Origin: Diphasiastrum complanatum
Taxonomy: Eukaryota > Streptophyta > Lycopodiopsida > Lycopodiales > Lycopodiaceae
DNA length: 64,000 nt
Assembly (NCBI GenBank): GCA_029204225.1
Contig: CM055112.1
Location: 26,303,922-26,367,921 of the forward strand
Direction: 5' to 3'
Notes under the pieces: model-generated
The model's input: the letters and a program-made list of their open reading frames with translations, nothing else
Told to the model about the DNA's origin: nothing
The model's database searches: none
Position numbers and translations under genes: made by a program
Part shown: positions 22,201 through 33,689 of the stretch, piece by piece
How positions within the stretch are numbered: position 1 is the first letter of the stretch
Layout of the letters: each line of letters starts with the position of its first letter

Positions 22201-22690
22201 TTTGCGATGAAGGTCCATGTTGAGGACATATCTTATATTTATGCATGCATGTGCAAGTATCTTATCATCCACACAAATTTTCACTTCGTTTTTGTCGATC
22301 CATAAAGTCAATTATTTGGCTTAAGCTCCTAGCAGTTGTTGTGACGAGATCCCACAAGTCTACGTAAGTTCCATCAAAAAATCATGAGCGGGCTTTCATT
22401 GTGATCTCTCTCTCTCTCTCTCTTTCACAATTTGACTATGTTAATCCCAGTTTAAAGCCCTTCTTTCAACTCCGTCAAAAGCACCGAATTGGTTAGGACC
22501 TACTCAAACCTGTAAAGCACCAACAAAGAAGGTATGAGAATAAATTCAAAATTTGTTTTTTGGGGGTTCTTGGGAGAGGCATTTACTTGTACCCCAAGCA
22601 ACCTTGTTCCATGGTTGAGATTCATCATCTATTAGGTATTATAATCTAACGATGAGCATTCACTTTTGTATGTGCCTTTAAGCCACAAAA
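19274..22690. other. No recognised gene; small repeats
   Basis: A possible poly(A) region of the PPR transcript (ATTAAATGAAAG, about 19635). 20290-20480 is a degenerate short repeat around GATGGAGCGC and GTTCTGAAGGAGTG. 20560-20635 holds a duplicated GCGTAATGACATGTCTGAGA. About 21760-21860 (CACACATGTGAGATTTCACT... AAGCTAGATTTTGCC) is related to part of the insertion at 25590-25670. A CT run lies at 22405-22424. The minus-strand 86-codon ORF at 19926-20186 matches nothing I know. Confidence 0.5.
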
Positions 22691-22699
22691 AAAAAAAAC

Positions 22700-23110
22700 T
22701 TTTATGAGGGTGGGGCAGCGATGGAGACCCACCGTTGTCGCTTATTGGCACGGGGACAGCTTTGGCCCCGTGCCAGTCGTAAATCAACACGTGGACTCCG
22801 GGCAGGGGACAGGAATCCGTGCAACCTGGGACCCCAGTGCCGCCGCAAAATCCTTAGTGTCGGGCGAGCTCCCGAAAACTGGGCGCCGGAACCCATTGTC
22901 CCGGTGCCACCCTGTCACGCGAGCCACGGCGCTGGCGTTGACCCACCTACCACCCGCGCCGGGCGCCAGGATCCGCGGCGCAGTCGCCGGGACCACCGGG
23001 CGCTGGCGCCACATGGACTGCTCGGCGCCAGGGGTCCGGGTGGTCTCGGTGGCACCGGGACCACCTGCCACTAGGGCGCCGGAGGGGAAGGGAGCGCGGC
23101 GCGGGGGCAC
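22700..23110. other. GC-rich island
   Basis: About 400 bp much richer in G and C than the surroundings, starting just after a run of 12 A and ending in a CACACAC run. It has GGCGCC words and open frames on both strands (147 codons on plus, 112 on minus), as GC-rich DNA does by chance. None resembles a known protein. It may be an LTR or part of a GC-rich transposon. Confidence 0.4.
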
Positions 23111-24500
23111 ACACACGCACACACATGAGAGGCTTTTGGCATTTTGAGTGTATATGCACGGTGGACCAGTTTTTAAAAAATATTATGGGATAAACCCATC
23201 AATCACGTGGCAAGCAACCGTTTAATGTCACTCGGGCAGGTCAGGCAGGGCGGCGGGCAGCATCATGGGGGCACCTGGGGACACATGTCACGTGGAAAAG
23301 TTGGTCGCGGCCAAAATGGCCGTGCCATTAAGATACGAGGGAGACCCACCCTCATTCTTCTTCTCTTCTTCTCCTACACTCTTTGTCTCTGAAATAAGCA
23401 AAGCTCTTTGATAAGCAAGTGGAATTGTCACCTACAAGAGGAGCGTTGTGGACTACTAGCTTTCAACCTCATCATTGAGGCTCTCTATTGCGACCTTACA
23501 GGTATGGCATTAGTCGTTGGCCAACGTGCTACTGAAATGCGCTTGGACTGCTTTACTTCATTGCAACTCTGATCTACTCTTTATTATTTGCTCTCAATGC
23601 TACTGAAGCAAGTCATTTGCTGTCCATTCTTTCACAACAGTAGATCGCTATCCCAAATGATAATGACATAAATTTTTTAGTACATTCTATCATGCTTTAC
23701 GGTGCTGAGTGCTAATGGGATTGCGCCCTCCTTAATGCAAAATTGTTTTACGACTGTGGGCTGCTAGTTTGATAGCGAATAATCACTTTTTTTATGTGGA
23801 TATTATGCGAAGCATGGCCAGCGGTAGATTGCTGCCTACGTAGCCATGCTTTGTGATTGATACTTATAAGTGCTTGTGCTACCCTGCATACACCTTATGG
23901 GCGCCCGTTTCCTGATGATATACAGCACCCGGTCATTGTTCTACACATTACTACGTAAGGCTCTCCCTTTGCCTAATAAGGTATTCCAACCTCTCAAGAA
24001 CTCTCCCTTTGCCTAATAGGTATTCCAACCTCTCAAGAAGAATCTACTATACTCATTCATGTATGACTTTTTACAAATCTTAACTACTTATCATCATCTA
24101 ATTTGTACATGCTACTTACTAAATCAATCTATTTTCTTATTGCGTTTAGTATCATGTCAGAATGTATGCTTCTTTGTAGTCATTTGTAACTGATAAATCT
24201 CTTATTGTTTCGTCTGATCAGTTGAATACCTCAATGCTGCAATATTCTATACATCACTTCGCACTCTGAAATTGTTTGGCTACGAAATCACTTAAGTACT
24301 AATGATTTCAAAGTGTCTGATGCGCTTTCGCTAGTAAGCAGTAAGCACTAATAGCTATACTCTAATAGAACTCTAAAAAACTTTCTAGAGATTGTAGAAG
24401 TTTTTAACGATAAGCTATTTATACTAAAGTAGTTTAAGCTTATCCAATAGGACAGCTAATGAGGTCGTAGATCGCAATTGGCAGTTAGCCATAATGCATT
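23111..24500. other. No recognised gene; LTR- or leader-like stretch
   Basis: CACGTGG G-boxes at about 23204 and 23290 and a CTTCTTCTCTTCTTCTCC pyrimidine tract near 23355-23375 look like a promoter and leader. At about 23965-24040 CTCTCCCTTTGCCTAATA-GG is duplicated. No coding sequence follows. Confidence 0.35.
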
Positions 24501-24794
24501 GTCATCCATCTAGTTAGGACTTCCCGGAATTTTTTTTGCATAGCAATTAGGACAAGTCTTTGGCTTTATATCAGGCGCAACAGTAATTGTCATCCTTCGA
24601 CATGTTCGACTCCTTCGACTTTCGTTGAAGTCATTCGATATGTCGGAGGTTGTTCGATATGTCCGAGCCACATGTTCAGCGATTCCCGAGTATTTTTGCA
24701 GACTATGTAGAAACACGAATTAAACCGTAAAATTGAATAAATGAAATGGATGTAGATTAAAGATCGATTATTCGGATGAATCACTCCCGATAGT

Positions 24795-26450
24795 AGAATA
24801 ATCCAACACTCTCCCGTAATTTGAATCCATGAATGCCTTGACCTTCAAACTTAGTGAATTTATGAGTATCTATATCTCCTACCCAACTTGCATCTGAATA
24901 ACCACTTAGAATATTGAGTTTGTCGTTGTCGATTGCTCCATAACAAATGCAAAAGTCCATAGTAGCTCGAATATATCTCAAAACTCTAAGAAGTGTTAAA
25001 CTATAGTGCTTTGGACCTTAAATGAGTGCATTAATGTCTCACAAAAGTGATTGATTGATTGATCACAAAACAAATGCAAACTAGATACTAGATTTTGAAA
25101 TCTAGATAAACAATTTAGCATCTATTAATCAAGAGAAATCTAAAATCATTAATCAAACACAAAGTACAGCCTACACACATGTGAAATAGTACTCAGTACA
25201 GCCTGTAGACTGAAAATAAAGTGTAAATCACTTTGATCTTGCTTGGATCCAAAAGATAATTAAGTACATAGAGTAGAACTTGAGTTTTGCAAATAACCTC
25301 TCAAAAATATTCTAAGTGTTTACTATGGAGAGCTCACTACATAGAAAAGCCTCTTTCTTTGTAAAGTTAGGTGAATTTTCATCATGCAATAAGGAAGTTA
25401 ACTTGGCTTTCTTGCCCTAACTTGCCATCCTAGCCTCATTCCTAGAGTCATGCCAAGGAGGTGGCTAGTTGGTCAATTTTTTCCATGAATCTAGGATTTA
25501 GGTCCTATAAAGTAGGAATCACTACCAAATTGACTTGACCCACTTTTTAGACTTGATCTAACTTACACTGGGATAGGTTTCCCACGTGGCTCCATGGCTT
25601 CACACATGTGGGACTCACTTATGTACATAGTTTACATTATTTGACATAGCTAGATTTGCCAACATAGGCAATTTTTCATAATAAGAGCCTTCCAATGTGT
25701 AATACTGTGATTAGTCATAAACTGACTTAAGGAACTGACTGCAAAGACTATGTCTAGTTTGGTACTGTTCATCGCGTACATAACAGATCCTTTGACAATT
25801 TGAATCCTGGGTCCATTGGTGAGTGAGGTAATTTGCAATTCATCATATTATATCTAATCAACATATTGTGAATGTATCTTTGATGAGTAATATAAATCAA
25901 TTTCTGTTTTTTGTCTCTTTTGATTTGAATATATAGACAGTAATGAGCTTCGCCCAGATCGGTCATGTCGAATTTTGAAGACAACATTGATTTAGCTTCT
26001 TTTATTAGATCGATACTATTGCTAAAAAGTAGTGCGTCATCCACATACAACTGATTTGAAGTAGACATTAGAATTTGAAGTGCTTGGTTTATAGCCGTGA
26101 TCGATAAGAAAAGTGTTGATCCTTTGAAACCATGCTCTAGTAGATTGTTTCAAGCCATAAAGTGCCCTATGGAGTTTACATACATAATTTTGTTTGCCTT
26201 CGACATTATAACCTTTGGGTTGCATCATGTAAATATCTTCTCCAATAACTCCATTAAGATATGTTGTCTGTACATCCATTTGATGTACCTCTAAATCTGC
26301 TGCAGCAACAAATGACAATAGAAGTATGATTGAAGAATGTTTAACTACTGGACTGAAAGTCTCATTGTAGTCGACATTATGTACCTGAGAAAATCCTTTG
26401 GTGACAAGTCGAGCTTTTCTTCGATCGATGCATCCATCTGCCTTCAGTGA
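24795..26450 (-). pseudogene. Ty1-copia reverse transcriptase and RNase H, interrupted
   Basis: Minus-strand reading gives KARLVTKGFSQ and NETFSPVVK (about 26400), LEVHQMDVQTTYLNG (about 26285), HRALYGLKQSTRAW, LYVDDALLFS (about 26040, the YVDD active site), FDMTDLGEAHYCL and then SLSQFMTNHSITHWKA (about 25700). After a gap it resumes with VLRYIRATMDFCICYG and GYSDASWVGDIDT (about 24890), the first aspartate region of RNase H. The gap (about 25003-25675) is an insertion. Stops and shifts are present; the RNase H tail and LTR are missing. Confidence 0.88.
25003..25675. mobile_element. 0.67-kb insertion splitting the copia RT/RNase H junction
   Basis: The copia reading HWKAL...RVLRYIRA is continuous if this segment is removed. 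It is AT-rich, non-coding and shares a stretch (CACACATGTGGGACTCACTT... TAGCTAGATTTGCC) with 21760-21860. I could not define terminal repeats or a clear target-site duplication, so its class is open. Confidence 0.55.
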
Positions 26451-26619
26451 ATGGGGATGACTCGTAAGGACACCTTCACATATAACCCATTCACCCGAGA
26501 ATGATGTAACGTGTGGTCCGGTTCTCCTTTGTACATGCTACAAGTGAAGGAAATTGAGCTTTCCGTTTAGACCTATTGCAAAAAATGCCTTCTTCTACCC
26601 AAGTTCAAACCTTGCTCAC

Positions 26620-27995
26620 AGTGGGGTGTAGCGCAGGCATCCCAAAGGGAGCAGCGGGAACCACGACTTAGCTTCCCAGCCTTCCCAGACCCACTTGACA
26701 TAAACAGCCAACTCGCCAACAACGATCAGACTTAACCAACTTGAAGTTCGGAAACCAACATTGAGATCCAACCTGGCGCCATGCCATATCGGGGGTCCCG
26801 ATGTAGGTGACTTCCCTCCAAGCAAGCCGCCCGAAACTTTACTAACTCGAAGCTTTGTTACAAACGAGTAACATCCATTCCAAGCAAGTCGTCTGACTTA
26901 CATCAGACTTAACCAACTCAAAGCTTCATCACGAGCGCTGGAAGCCAACCTGGCGCCACGCCAGACTGGATAGCCATAAACAGGTAACTTCCACCCAAGC
27001 AAGCCATCCAACTCAACCGACAGGTTAGAGCCCGGTTCCCCAAGAGCTTAACCCATTCACGTTCATGCAAGGAACAATCATAACCACAAGCTGCAACAGA
27101 TATGAAGATAACCGGTTCCTGGACCAAATGGTCCCGATAGCATACCGCTGGCGCCTCGGACCGAATGGTCCCGACAAACATATCGCTGGCGTCCTACCCT
27201 CAGCTATGTGCTATATCAAAAAGTTTGAACGGGCCTTACAGTGGCGCTTTTATCGAACATTGAAACCCATAAGGTAATCATAGTCAGTTTGAGGAAAATC
27301 TCACTTTATTAATAAATCAGAGAAAGTTACATTTCAAGTGTGTGACCGACCCTAGTCTCCGGGGCACTGGCATTCCAAGGCGGGCGCCAAGACAACATTC
27401 TAGCAAGGGAAGTTGAGACTTGGTTGGAGCTTGCCCTGAGTCGCAACCCGTATTCCCCTATAGTATTGGTGGGATTCGCCACCTCCCCTCATGCCAAGTG
27501 CTCTGCCAAAGCTGGTAAAGCACATTTTCTCTCTCTAGAATTTATTGATCCCCAAGCTTCCTTTAACCATGCCTAAATCGTGTGAGGTGATTGCATATCG
27601 ATCTGAGCTCTCTAGACTTCGCTAGAACCGATCAAAGATTTTCAGCCATAGGAACTTGGCGCTGGCTAGATTCTTGTCACAGTGGCGCCGGGAGCAGTTG
27701 TGGCACTGCTGGCGTCGGGGATAATGTTGGCGCCAGTGGCGCCTGAAGTAAAGCTTGTAAAAGTAACTTTACAACATCCACCCCACCTTTATAAAATCTG
27801 ATGTCCTCATATCAAATTAAAGTAAAGTTGTCTCCCGAGTACATTTGCAAATGTACTCGGGCGCTCTAATTAGATATCCCAGTCTTCTAACAACTATAAC
27901 TTTCTTGTTTATGGGCAGAACTTTGACAATATGGTATGCTTTGAAAGCTCTCGACGTCCTCTTTCAAATGGCATACTCAGTTTCACATTCCGATG
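26620..27995. mobile_element. Long inverted-repeat element, copy 2 (left arm missing)
   Basis: 26635-27480 matches the interior of the 5.65-7.18 kb element (GCAGGCATCCCAAAGGGA, TCGCCAACAACGATCAGACT, ATGGTCCCGAC words) and 27480-27790 its right arm with GGCGCC clusters. 27797-27993 matches the flank at 7190-7383. The left arm is absent: sequence before 26620 is copia-derived. So this copy is truncated or was inserted next to the copia. Confidence 0.7.
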
Positions 27996-27999
27996 CACC

Positions 28000-28600
28000 A
28001 ATAAAAAGTTATAGCTAATCAAGGTATGACTCCTTACAATTCGACGCAATTTAAGCATAGAAGTATCCTCTGTGGGCAGCGACGAAAAGACATACGGGCA
28101 ACGACTATTACTCAATAATATGGTTTTTCATTTCTCGGCGCGAATTTCAAAAACACATAACTATAGACGAAAAATATTAGAAGATTTCAGGTCGTCAATC
28201 ACTGTAACAGTACTTCACACATGGATGAATGTTATTGGTCTATTTGAACGATAAAATGGTGGGAAGTCAACAAAAGCATCTTTACAAAGAGCCCATTTTG
28301 AGCCCATGTTTTCTCCTATTGCAAGTCTCTCATGCAAGACTCAACTTTCACAATTCCTTCGTTGATCAGCCGCTTTACACGTAACACAAGTCAGCATACT
28401 AACACAAGTCAGCATACTCATTATGTCTCCTCATCATTGCTGGTCCAGAGAAAGCCTACAACAAGCTTTCTTTTCCACAACAAAAAATTGTCTATTGTGT
28501 TGTGCAATGGTTTTTGAAATAGAGAGTTGGTTTGAAAACAATATCTAAATGGATGAAAACTATGGCTTAAGATGTTCCTAGATGTGACGTTGATTTCATA
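28000..28600. other. No recognised gene
   Basis: Between the repeat element and the next copia fragment. Only short unconserved ORFs; a duplicated AACACAAGTCAGCATACT occurs near 28384-28420. Confidence 0.4.
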
Positions 28601-30245
28601 ATGAACAAAAGTGCTCGTTTGTGAACGATTCAATTGTATGGGCGTTCCTGTCGAAATTGGTATGAAACTCACTGGGCACATGTCAAGAGAGGGCTACATG
28701 CGCTATATTTGATGAAGATCCCACAGTGGTGGTAAAACCCATCTCCAATTCTGATTCAGATCATGGACTCAAGGGGGGCGTGGTGTTTCCTACAGAGGTC
28801 ATTAGCATTTCAAGCTCCAATACATCTCAAGAGAATGTATCCTCAGAGGATCATGCCCATGATGAGGGCAATGAAGGTCAGATGTCCACAGGGGAAGAAT
28901 TTTTTGATGTAGTAGAGAATGAGGAACCTGATACAGTGAGGCAACCAAGGCCCAAGATCAAGTTCAATCAGGAGAGACCGGAGGCAATTGTTGAGGCAAG
29001 ACCAAACAAAGCAAAGAGAGCTCCACAAAGATTTGACGAGATGATGTTCATGAGTCAAGAACCCGATGAAGAGCCAGGGTCTTACTGGGAGGCTCGAGAG
29101 AGGGGAGACTGGAATGAGTGGCTCCATGCAATGACAAAAGAAATGGAGTCAATTAAGAAGAACGATGCATGGAATCTGGTACACCTACCAAAAGGAAGGA
29201 GAGCCATTGGCTCAGATGGATTTACATACTAAAGTACAATGCAGAGGGTAATGTGAAGAGATACAAGGCGCGGATACTAGCCAAAGGCTGCTCACAGACA
29301 GAAGGCATGGACTTTGACGAAACATTTGCCCCAGTCACCAGAATTGGATCGATTAGGATCATCCTTGCATGGGCAGCTACTAATGATATGGAGATCCATC
29401 AGCTTGACGTCAAAACTGCATTTCTGAACGGGACACTAAGTGAAGACGTGTATACGAAACAACCAGACGATTTGAAGAAGGATTGAGAATGGTCTACAAG
29501 CTCAACAAAGCCCTATACGGATTAAAACAATCATCCAGAGTCTAGTATGAGCGAATCAAAATATACCTTCGTGATCAAAATTTCAAGAAATGCAACTCAG
29601 ATTAGAGCATATTTATCAAGTGATCTTATTTAGAAATCACTGTCATAGCACTTTATGTGGATGACATAATCCTGATTGGCAATAACATTTCAAGGCTAGA
29701 GTCCTGTAAGATGGGATTGAAGACTGAGTTTGAAATCAAAGATATAGGGCAGCTGCATTATTGCTTAGGAAATATTCAAGTTGAAAGAGACAGAATTAAA
29801 AAATCTATCCACCTAAGGCAGGAAAGGTACATCATCAATATGCTCAAGAAATTTGGGATAAAAAATTGCAATCCCATTGGGACCCCACAAGAGCAAGGAA
29901 TAAAACTGAGCAAAGAGATGTCACCACAAACTGAGTCTAACAGAGCAGAAATGAACCAATATCCGTATAGAAGCCTAGTGGGATTGTTGATGTACGCTAT
30001 GGTATGCACGAGGCCAGATATAGCCATGGATCACTCAGCAGGTATCTAGAAGACCTAGGCATCGATCATTGGCAAGCAACCAAAAGAGTTCTGAGGTACT
30101 TAAAGGGAACCTGGAATACAGGTTTCCTTTTGAAAGAATTGAGGGGTTTGTAGACTCCGATTGGGCAGGTGACACAAATGATAGTAAATTCACCTGTGGG
30201 TTCGTCTTCATGATGGGCGGAGGAGCTGTAATCTAGGCAAAAGGA
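28600..30245 (+). pseudogene. Ty1-copia integrase end, reverse transcriptase and RNase H, decayed
   Basis: Begins with the C-terminal integrase region (KVLVCERFNCMGVPV, then a DEDPTVVVK-like word). An acidic linker follows (28726-29000), then PQRFDEMMFMSQEPDEEP, EWLHAMTKEMESIKKNDAWN, LAKGCSQTEGMDFDETFAPV (about 29280), IHQLDVKTAFLNGTLSEDVY, LNKALYGLKQSSRV, LYVDDIILIGN (about 29655, YVDD) and RYIINMLKKFGIKNC. RNase H reads RGFVDSDWAGDTNDSKFT (about 30143). At least three frameshifts or stops occur. It ends at about 30245, where foldback cassette 3 begins. Confidence 0.9.
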
Positions 30246-30700
30246 TGTGGAAAGGTCAAAGTACCCTGCCGAGGCACAGGCCATTCTGCCCGGTTCAGCT
30301 TTCCAAAAATCCTTCCATAATATGTAATGGATTCTTTGTGCAGATTCTGCCCGTTTTTTGGGCTCCTTAAAAAGCAAAATGTGTAACTGTTTTTTCAAAA
30401 AAAATCTGACGCCCATTCCAGCCTGCGCGTCAATCCGCATCAGTCCTCACGCGTCAGCCTGCCACGTGGCAGTTTTTGACTGGTAAAAAAAAAGTTGAAG
30501 TGATGATTATGCTTTATAAAGGACATGTGAAAAAGTCAAAGAATTCATTACGCAATGGAATGGGCCACGGGCACAGGCCATTCTGCCCTGTTCGGCTTTT
30601 CACAATTTTTTAGGCTCAACTCCTTTGGGCCTCGCCTAAAAAATTTATGGAAAGCCGAACCAAGCAGAATGGCTTGTGCCCGGCCCATTCCATAGTAAAT
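30246..30700 (+). mobile_element. Foldback hairpin cassette, copy 3, most complete
   Basis: The left edge (30268-30325) is a remnant hairpin arm with GGCACAGGCCATTCTGCCCG. Then come AATGGATTCTTTG, the palindrome TGCCACGTGGCA (30460-30471), GCTTTATAAAGGACATGTG (30511-30529), AAGTCAAAGAATTCATTACG and the main hairpin: 5' arm about 30553-30613, loop about 20 nt, 3' arm about 30634-30694. The arms pair along almost their whole length, for example GGCACAGGCCATTCTGCCC with its partner GAGCAGAATGG-like 3' strand, with few mismatches. There is no ORF across it. Confidence 0.75.
30460..30520 (+). promoter_or_regulatory. G-box and TATA box ahead of hairpin
   Basis: TGCCACGTGGCA at 30460-30471 and TTTATAAA at 30513-30520. 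The hairpin starts at about 30553, so a TATA-directed start would fall at or just before the base of the hairpin. The spacing is what a plant Pol II promoter needs. Activity is inference. Confidence 0.45.
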
Positions 30701-31111
30701 TAAATTAGAATAAATGCGCCTACATGTAGCTATTTTACACTCCCTCCCCGCGTCTTTTGGCACTCATGGGCCAAAAGTGTGTTGGCTTTATTTTAAAAAT
30801 GCTCAAAATTTTGATGCAAAACCTAATAAGACCTTTGTAGATTTTTTTATTTTGATTGATGCACCAAAATGTTTAGTTTGTGTATTTTGGCTTCTTCTTT
30901 TTTTAATGACAAAGATATTAAATTATTTATATGGTCTTTGTTATTTAACATGAGGCTAGAATGGCATGCACTTTGTTAAAATTTCATAAATGGCCTAATT
31001 CATTTTATACTGTACTTTAGAGCCAAACTAACTAATGTGTAGTCTATGGGCATAATACAAAGCTAAAAGAGATTTAGTTGCTAATTAACATAAAAATAAG
31101 ACCCTTCGTTT

Positions 31112-31126
31112 AATATTCAAAAGGCT
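31112..31126. repeat. LINE target-site duplication, left
   Basis: AATATTCAAAAGGCT, identical to 33150-33164 on the other side of the LINE. Confidence 0.9.
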
Positions 31127-33149
31127 CTCGATTTTGCAAATTGTGAAATATGGGTTGCGGAGGAGTGGAATGGGCGAGCAGCGGGCTGATGCAGAAGAGA
31201 GATTATTTGGTGACCATGATATAGGTCGATGCTGACAACGCTTTGCTGTTCTGTTTTCCCTGTTGGGGGTCTTTTGTGCTGTTATTTTCGACTCTTTCCT
31301 TCTCTAACAACTGCAAGACCAGGCTTGGATTGTGCTGACTTCTGTTTGTTAGGTTTATTTTAACCTTTCATGTGTTTTTCAACACTCTTTCTGCCCTTCT
31401 GCTAGATGTTGTCCCGTCTCTCTGTTCTTTTGTCTACTCCAGTGTTTTTAAACACTCCTGCCTTTGGATTTCGTGTTCTCCCCTTTTTCTTGGTACCTGT
31501 TCCCATTCTTGCTTTGGTCTGTTTTTGTTGTCTTGTGTAGTGCATTTTTCCTTGCAACATTGGGTCTATTTTTCATATCCTTAAACTTAACTCTATCCAT
31601 TCCTTTCGGCCCTTCGCCTGCCATGATAGTCCTCTTGGCCCCCAACTCTTTGTCGATGATTTGGCCTGCATTATTGAGCTCCGTCACCATTTGACCTCCT
31701 TGCTTCTCCTCGAACTTCATAGATTTTGTGATTTCTCTGACGCAATGATCAATTTTCAGAAATCTGACATTACTGTCCTTTTGCATGACTCCCCTCCTCC
31801 ATGGTGTCTAAATTTGGGTCTCAATGCCCTCTCTCTTGCCTATTTTACTCACTTCCTCTTCATCTGGTTTCTCCCCCCATCTTACTCTCTTTCTTTTGCT
31901 AAGTCCTTCCAAAAATTCCTCTGGAATAATCATCCTAGTCTCCTGAATTGGGATATTTGTTCTGCTCCTAAGAAGTTTGGGGGATTTGGTCTTCTAGATC
32001 CTTCCATCGCTTCCCTTTCTCTCCTCTTCAAGCGTATCCATTCTAACTTTGCAAGTCCTCAACCTTGGGCTCTTATGATGATATATATTCTCCCTCCTCT
32101 TCTTGCTATCCAAAACAACTCTCCTCACTCCTACTTCCTTGAGTTCACCCGTTCTTTGTTTACCTTCTCTGTCTCTCTCCCTCCTCTGTTCAAATCTATC
32201 CATAGAGTTCTCATTACAATGAGAGAGCTTACCTTTTGGACTGACGGTAATTCTATCTCACCATTGGAATTGTTGTGGTTCTCTAAAATCATAACCATAA
32301 ATTCAAAACCTCTGGCTTTGATTGAGAACAGACTTTGTCGTAATCTATCTCGCAAGGGTTTTAATACTTGGGGACATATGATGGACACCAATTATTTCCT
32401 CAACCTTGCCCGCCTCAAGACAGAGCTTGGCCTTTCTACCCGTGAAACTAACTTCCTATCCATTGCTTTTTTGCATGGTGATCTTGGTCCTCTTTCTACC
32501 TCTACTTCCTCGGACCACAACATGAATTGGATCCTCAAGGCTTTGGACAAATTTGGTAAAATGTCTTATTCTTCTCTCTTCGCTGCCACTAAAGAGAAGA
32601 ATTTTACCTTCTCTTGGTTTAATGCCAAATGGAACCTCTCTGAACCCCCTTGCATTTGGAAAGCTAGATTTCATCAAAATCAGGACGGGCAAATTTAGAG
32701 TCCTCTCTCATGATTGTTTAGCTTTCTCTTCTTGTTCGGGCTCATTATAGTGGGGATGCTATACATGTCTGTTCTAAATGCAAAATATTGGATGAGGATG
32801 TGTCTCACCCTTTCTTTCACTGCCATGCTTCTCTTTGGAAGTCAATGTCTGATCTTTTTATTGCTCGTTTTCATACCAGATTCAGGAGATTTAGCCATAC
32901 AGATGTGCTGCTGAACGATATTACTTTTGATGATCTGAAGATCAAAAATTTTTGGCAATGTGTTAGACTGTAACTCTTTGGAACATTTGGTTAGCAAGAA
33001 ATAGTAGGAAATTTGGGAATGGTGATTTTGTCATCTCCCCCCTTCTTATTTTCAAGGAAGTTGATAAACTTTTGATTCTTTGCGTTTTTTTTTTATGTAC
33101 TTTTGTAAAAAGTATTTAATCCATGGTTAACCTGCTTCGAGAAAAAAAA
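31127..33149 (+). mobile_element. 5'-truncated LINE with poly(A) and target-site duplications
   Basis: The coding part starts inside ORF2. LFVDDLACIIELRHH (about 31652) holds the FVDD form of the RT active site. A long frame (31661-32698) has the conserved LINE thumb words FQKFLWNN, CSAPKKFGGFGLLDPS and SLLFKRI. After a shift, a zf-RVT-like zinc region follows: HVCSKCKILDEDVSHPFFHC (about 32765-32825), then TLWNIWLARNSRKF (about 32973). The element ends in GAAAAAAAAA at 33141-33149 and is flanked by an identical 15-bp duplication. The front (endonuclease and most of RT) is missing, as usual for incomplete target-primed reverse transcription. The first ~450 bp are T-rich with ORF shadows. Frameshifts show it is dead. 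Confidence 0.92.
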
Positions 33150-33164
33150 AATATTCAAAAGGCT
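33150..33164. repeat. LINE target-site duplication, right
   Basis: AATATTCAAAAGGCT directly after the poly(A), identical to 31112-31126. Confidence 0.9.
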
Positions 33165-33689
33165 TATAACCTATAAGAAGCTCACGTACGTAGCTTTTAA
33201 ATGCCTAAAAAAACTAGTAGGAGAATCAGAAAAAATTTGAGCTTTTTCCAATGGGTTATAGGTTTTTGACAAGCCCCGAAATTTCTAGTTATATGTAGTT
33301 TTTGTATGTATATATGGTGTCATTTCCACAAAGTAGTCAACCCAAAAGATCTTGCACGAATATTAGTATTGATTGTGAATCTAACTATATTGCTTGAAAT
33401 TCCACATGCATACCCACGAAGGGCATTTTGTATTTATGGCTACTTCTTGGAATTCTAGGAAGATTTTTGTTTTTCTAAATATAAGATTTTGTTATATTGT
33501 AAGAAGAAAATTATAAAGGTTGAAATTTGTATGAAATTTGACATTTTAAATCTATCTTTCAAACAACAAGATAATTTTGAAGTATGCTTTGCTAAATTGA
33601 TGTCTTTCTTGGATAGGTAAATAGGACACTTAAAAAAAAATTTATAAACCTACACAAAACATGTTATGTCAAATTTTAGTAGGCTTTTT

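Noticed and set aside
22704-23147. 147-codon plus ORF and opposing 112-codon ORF in the GC island
   Set aside because: GC-rich DNA lacks stop codons by composition; open frames occur on both strands and none resembles a protein family.
31448-31786. 112-codon minus ORF over the LINE
   Set aside because: Antisense shadow of the T-rich LINE coding strand; the plus frame carries the RT motifs.
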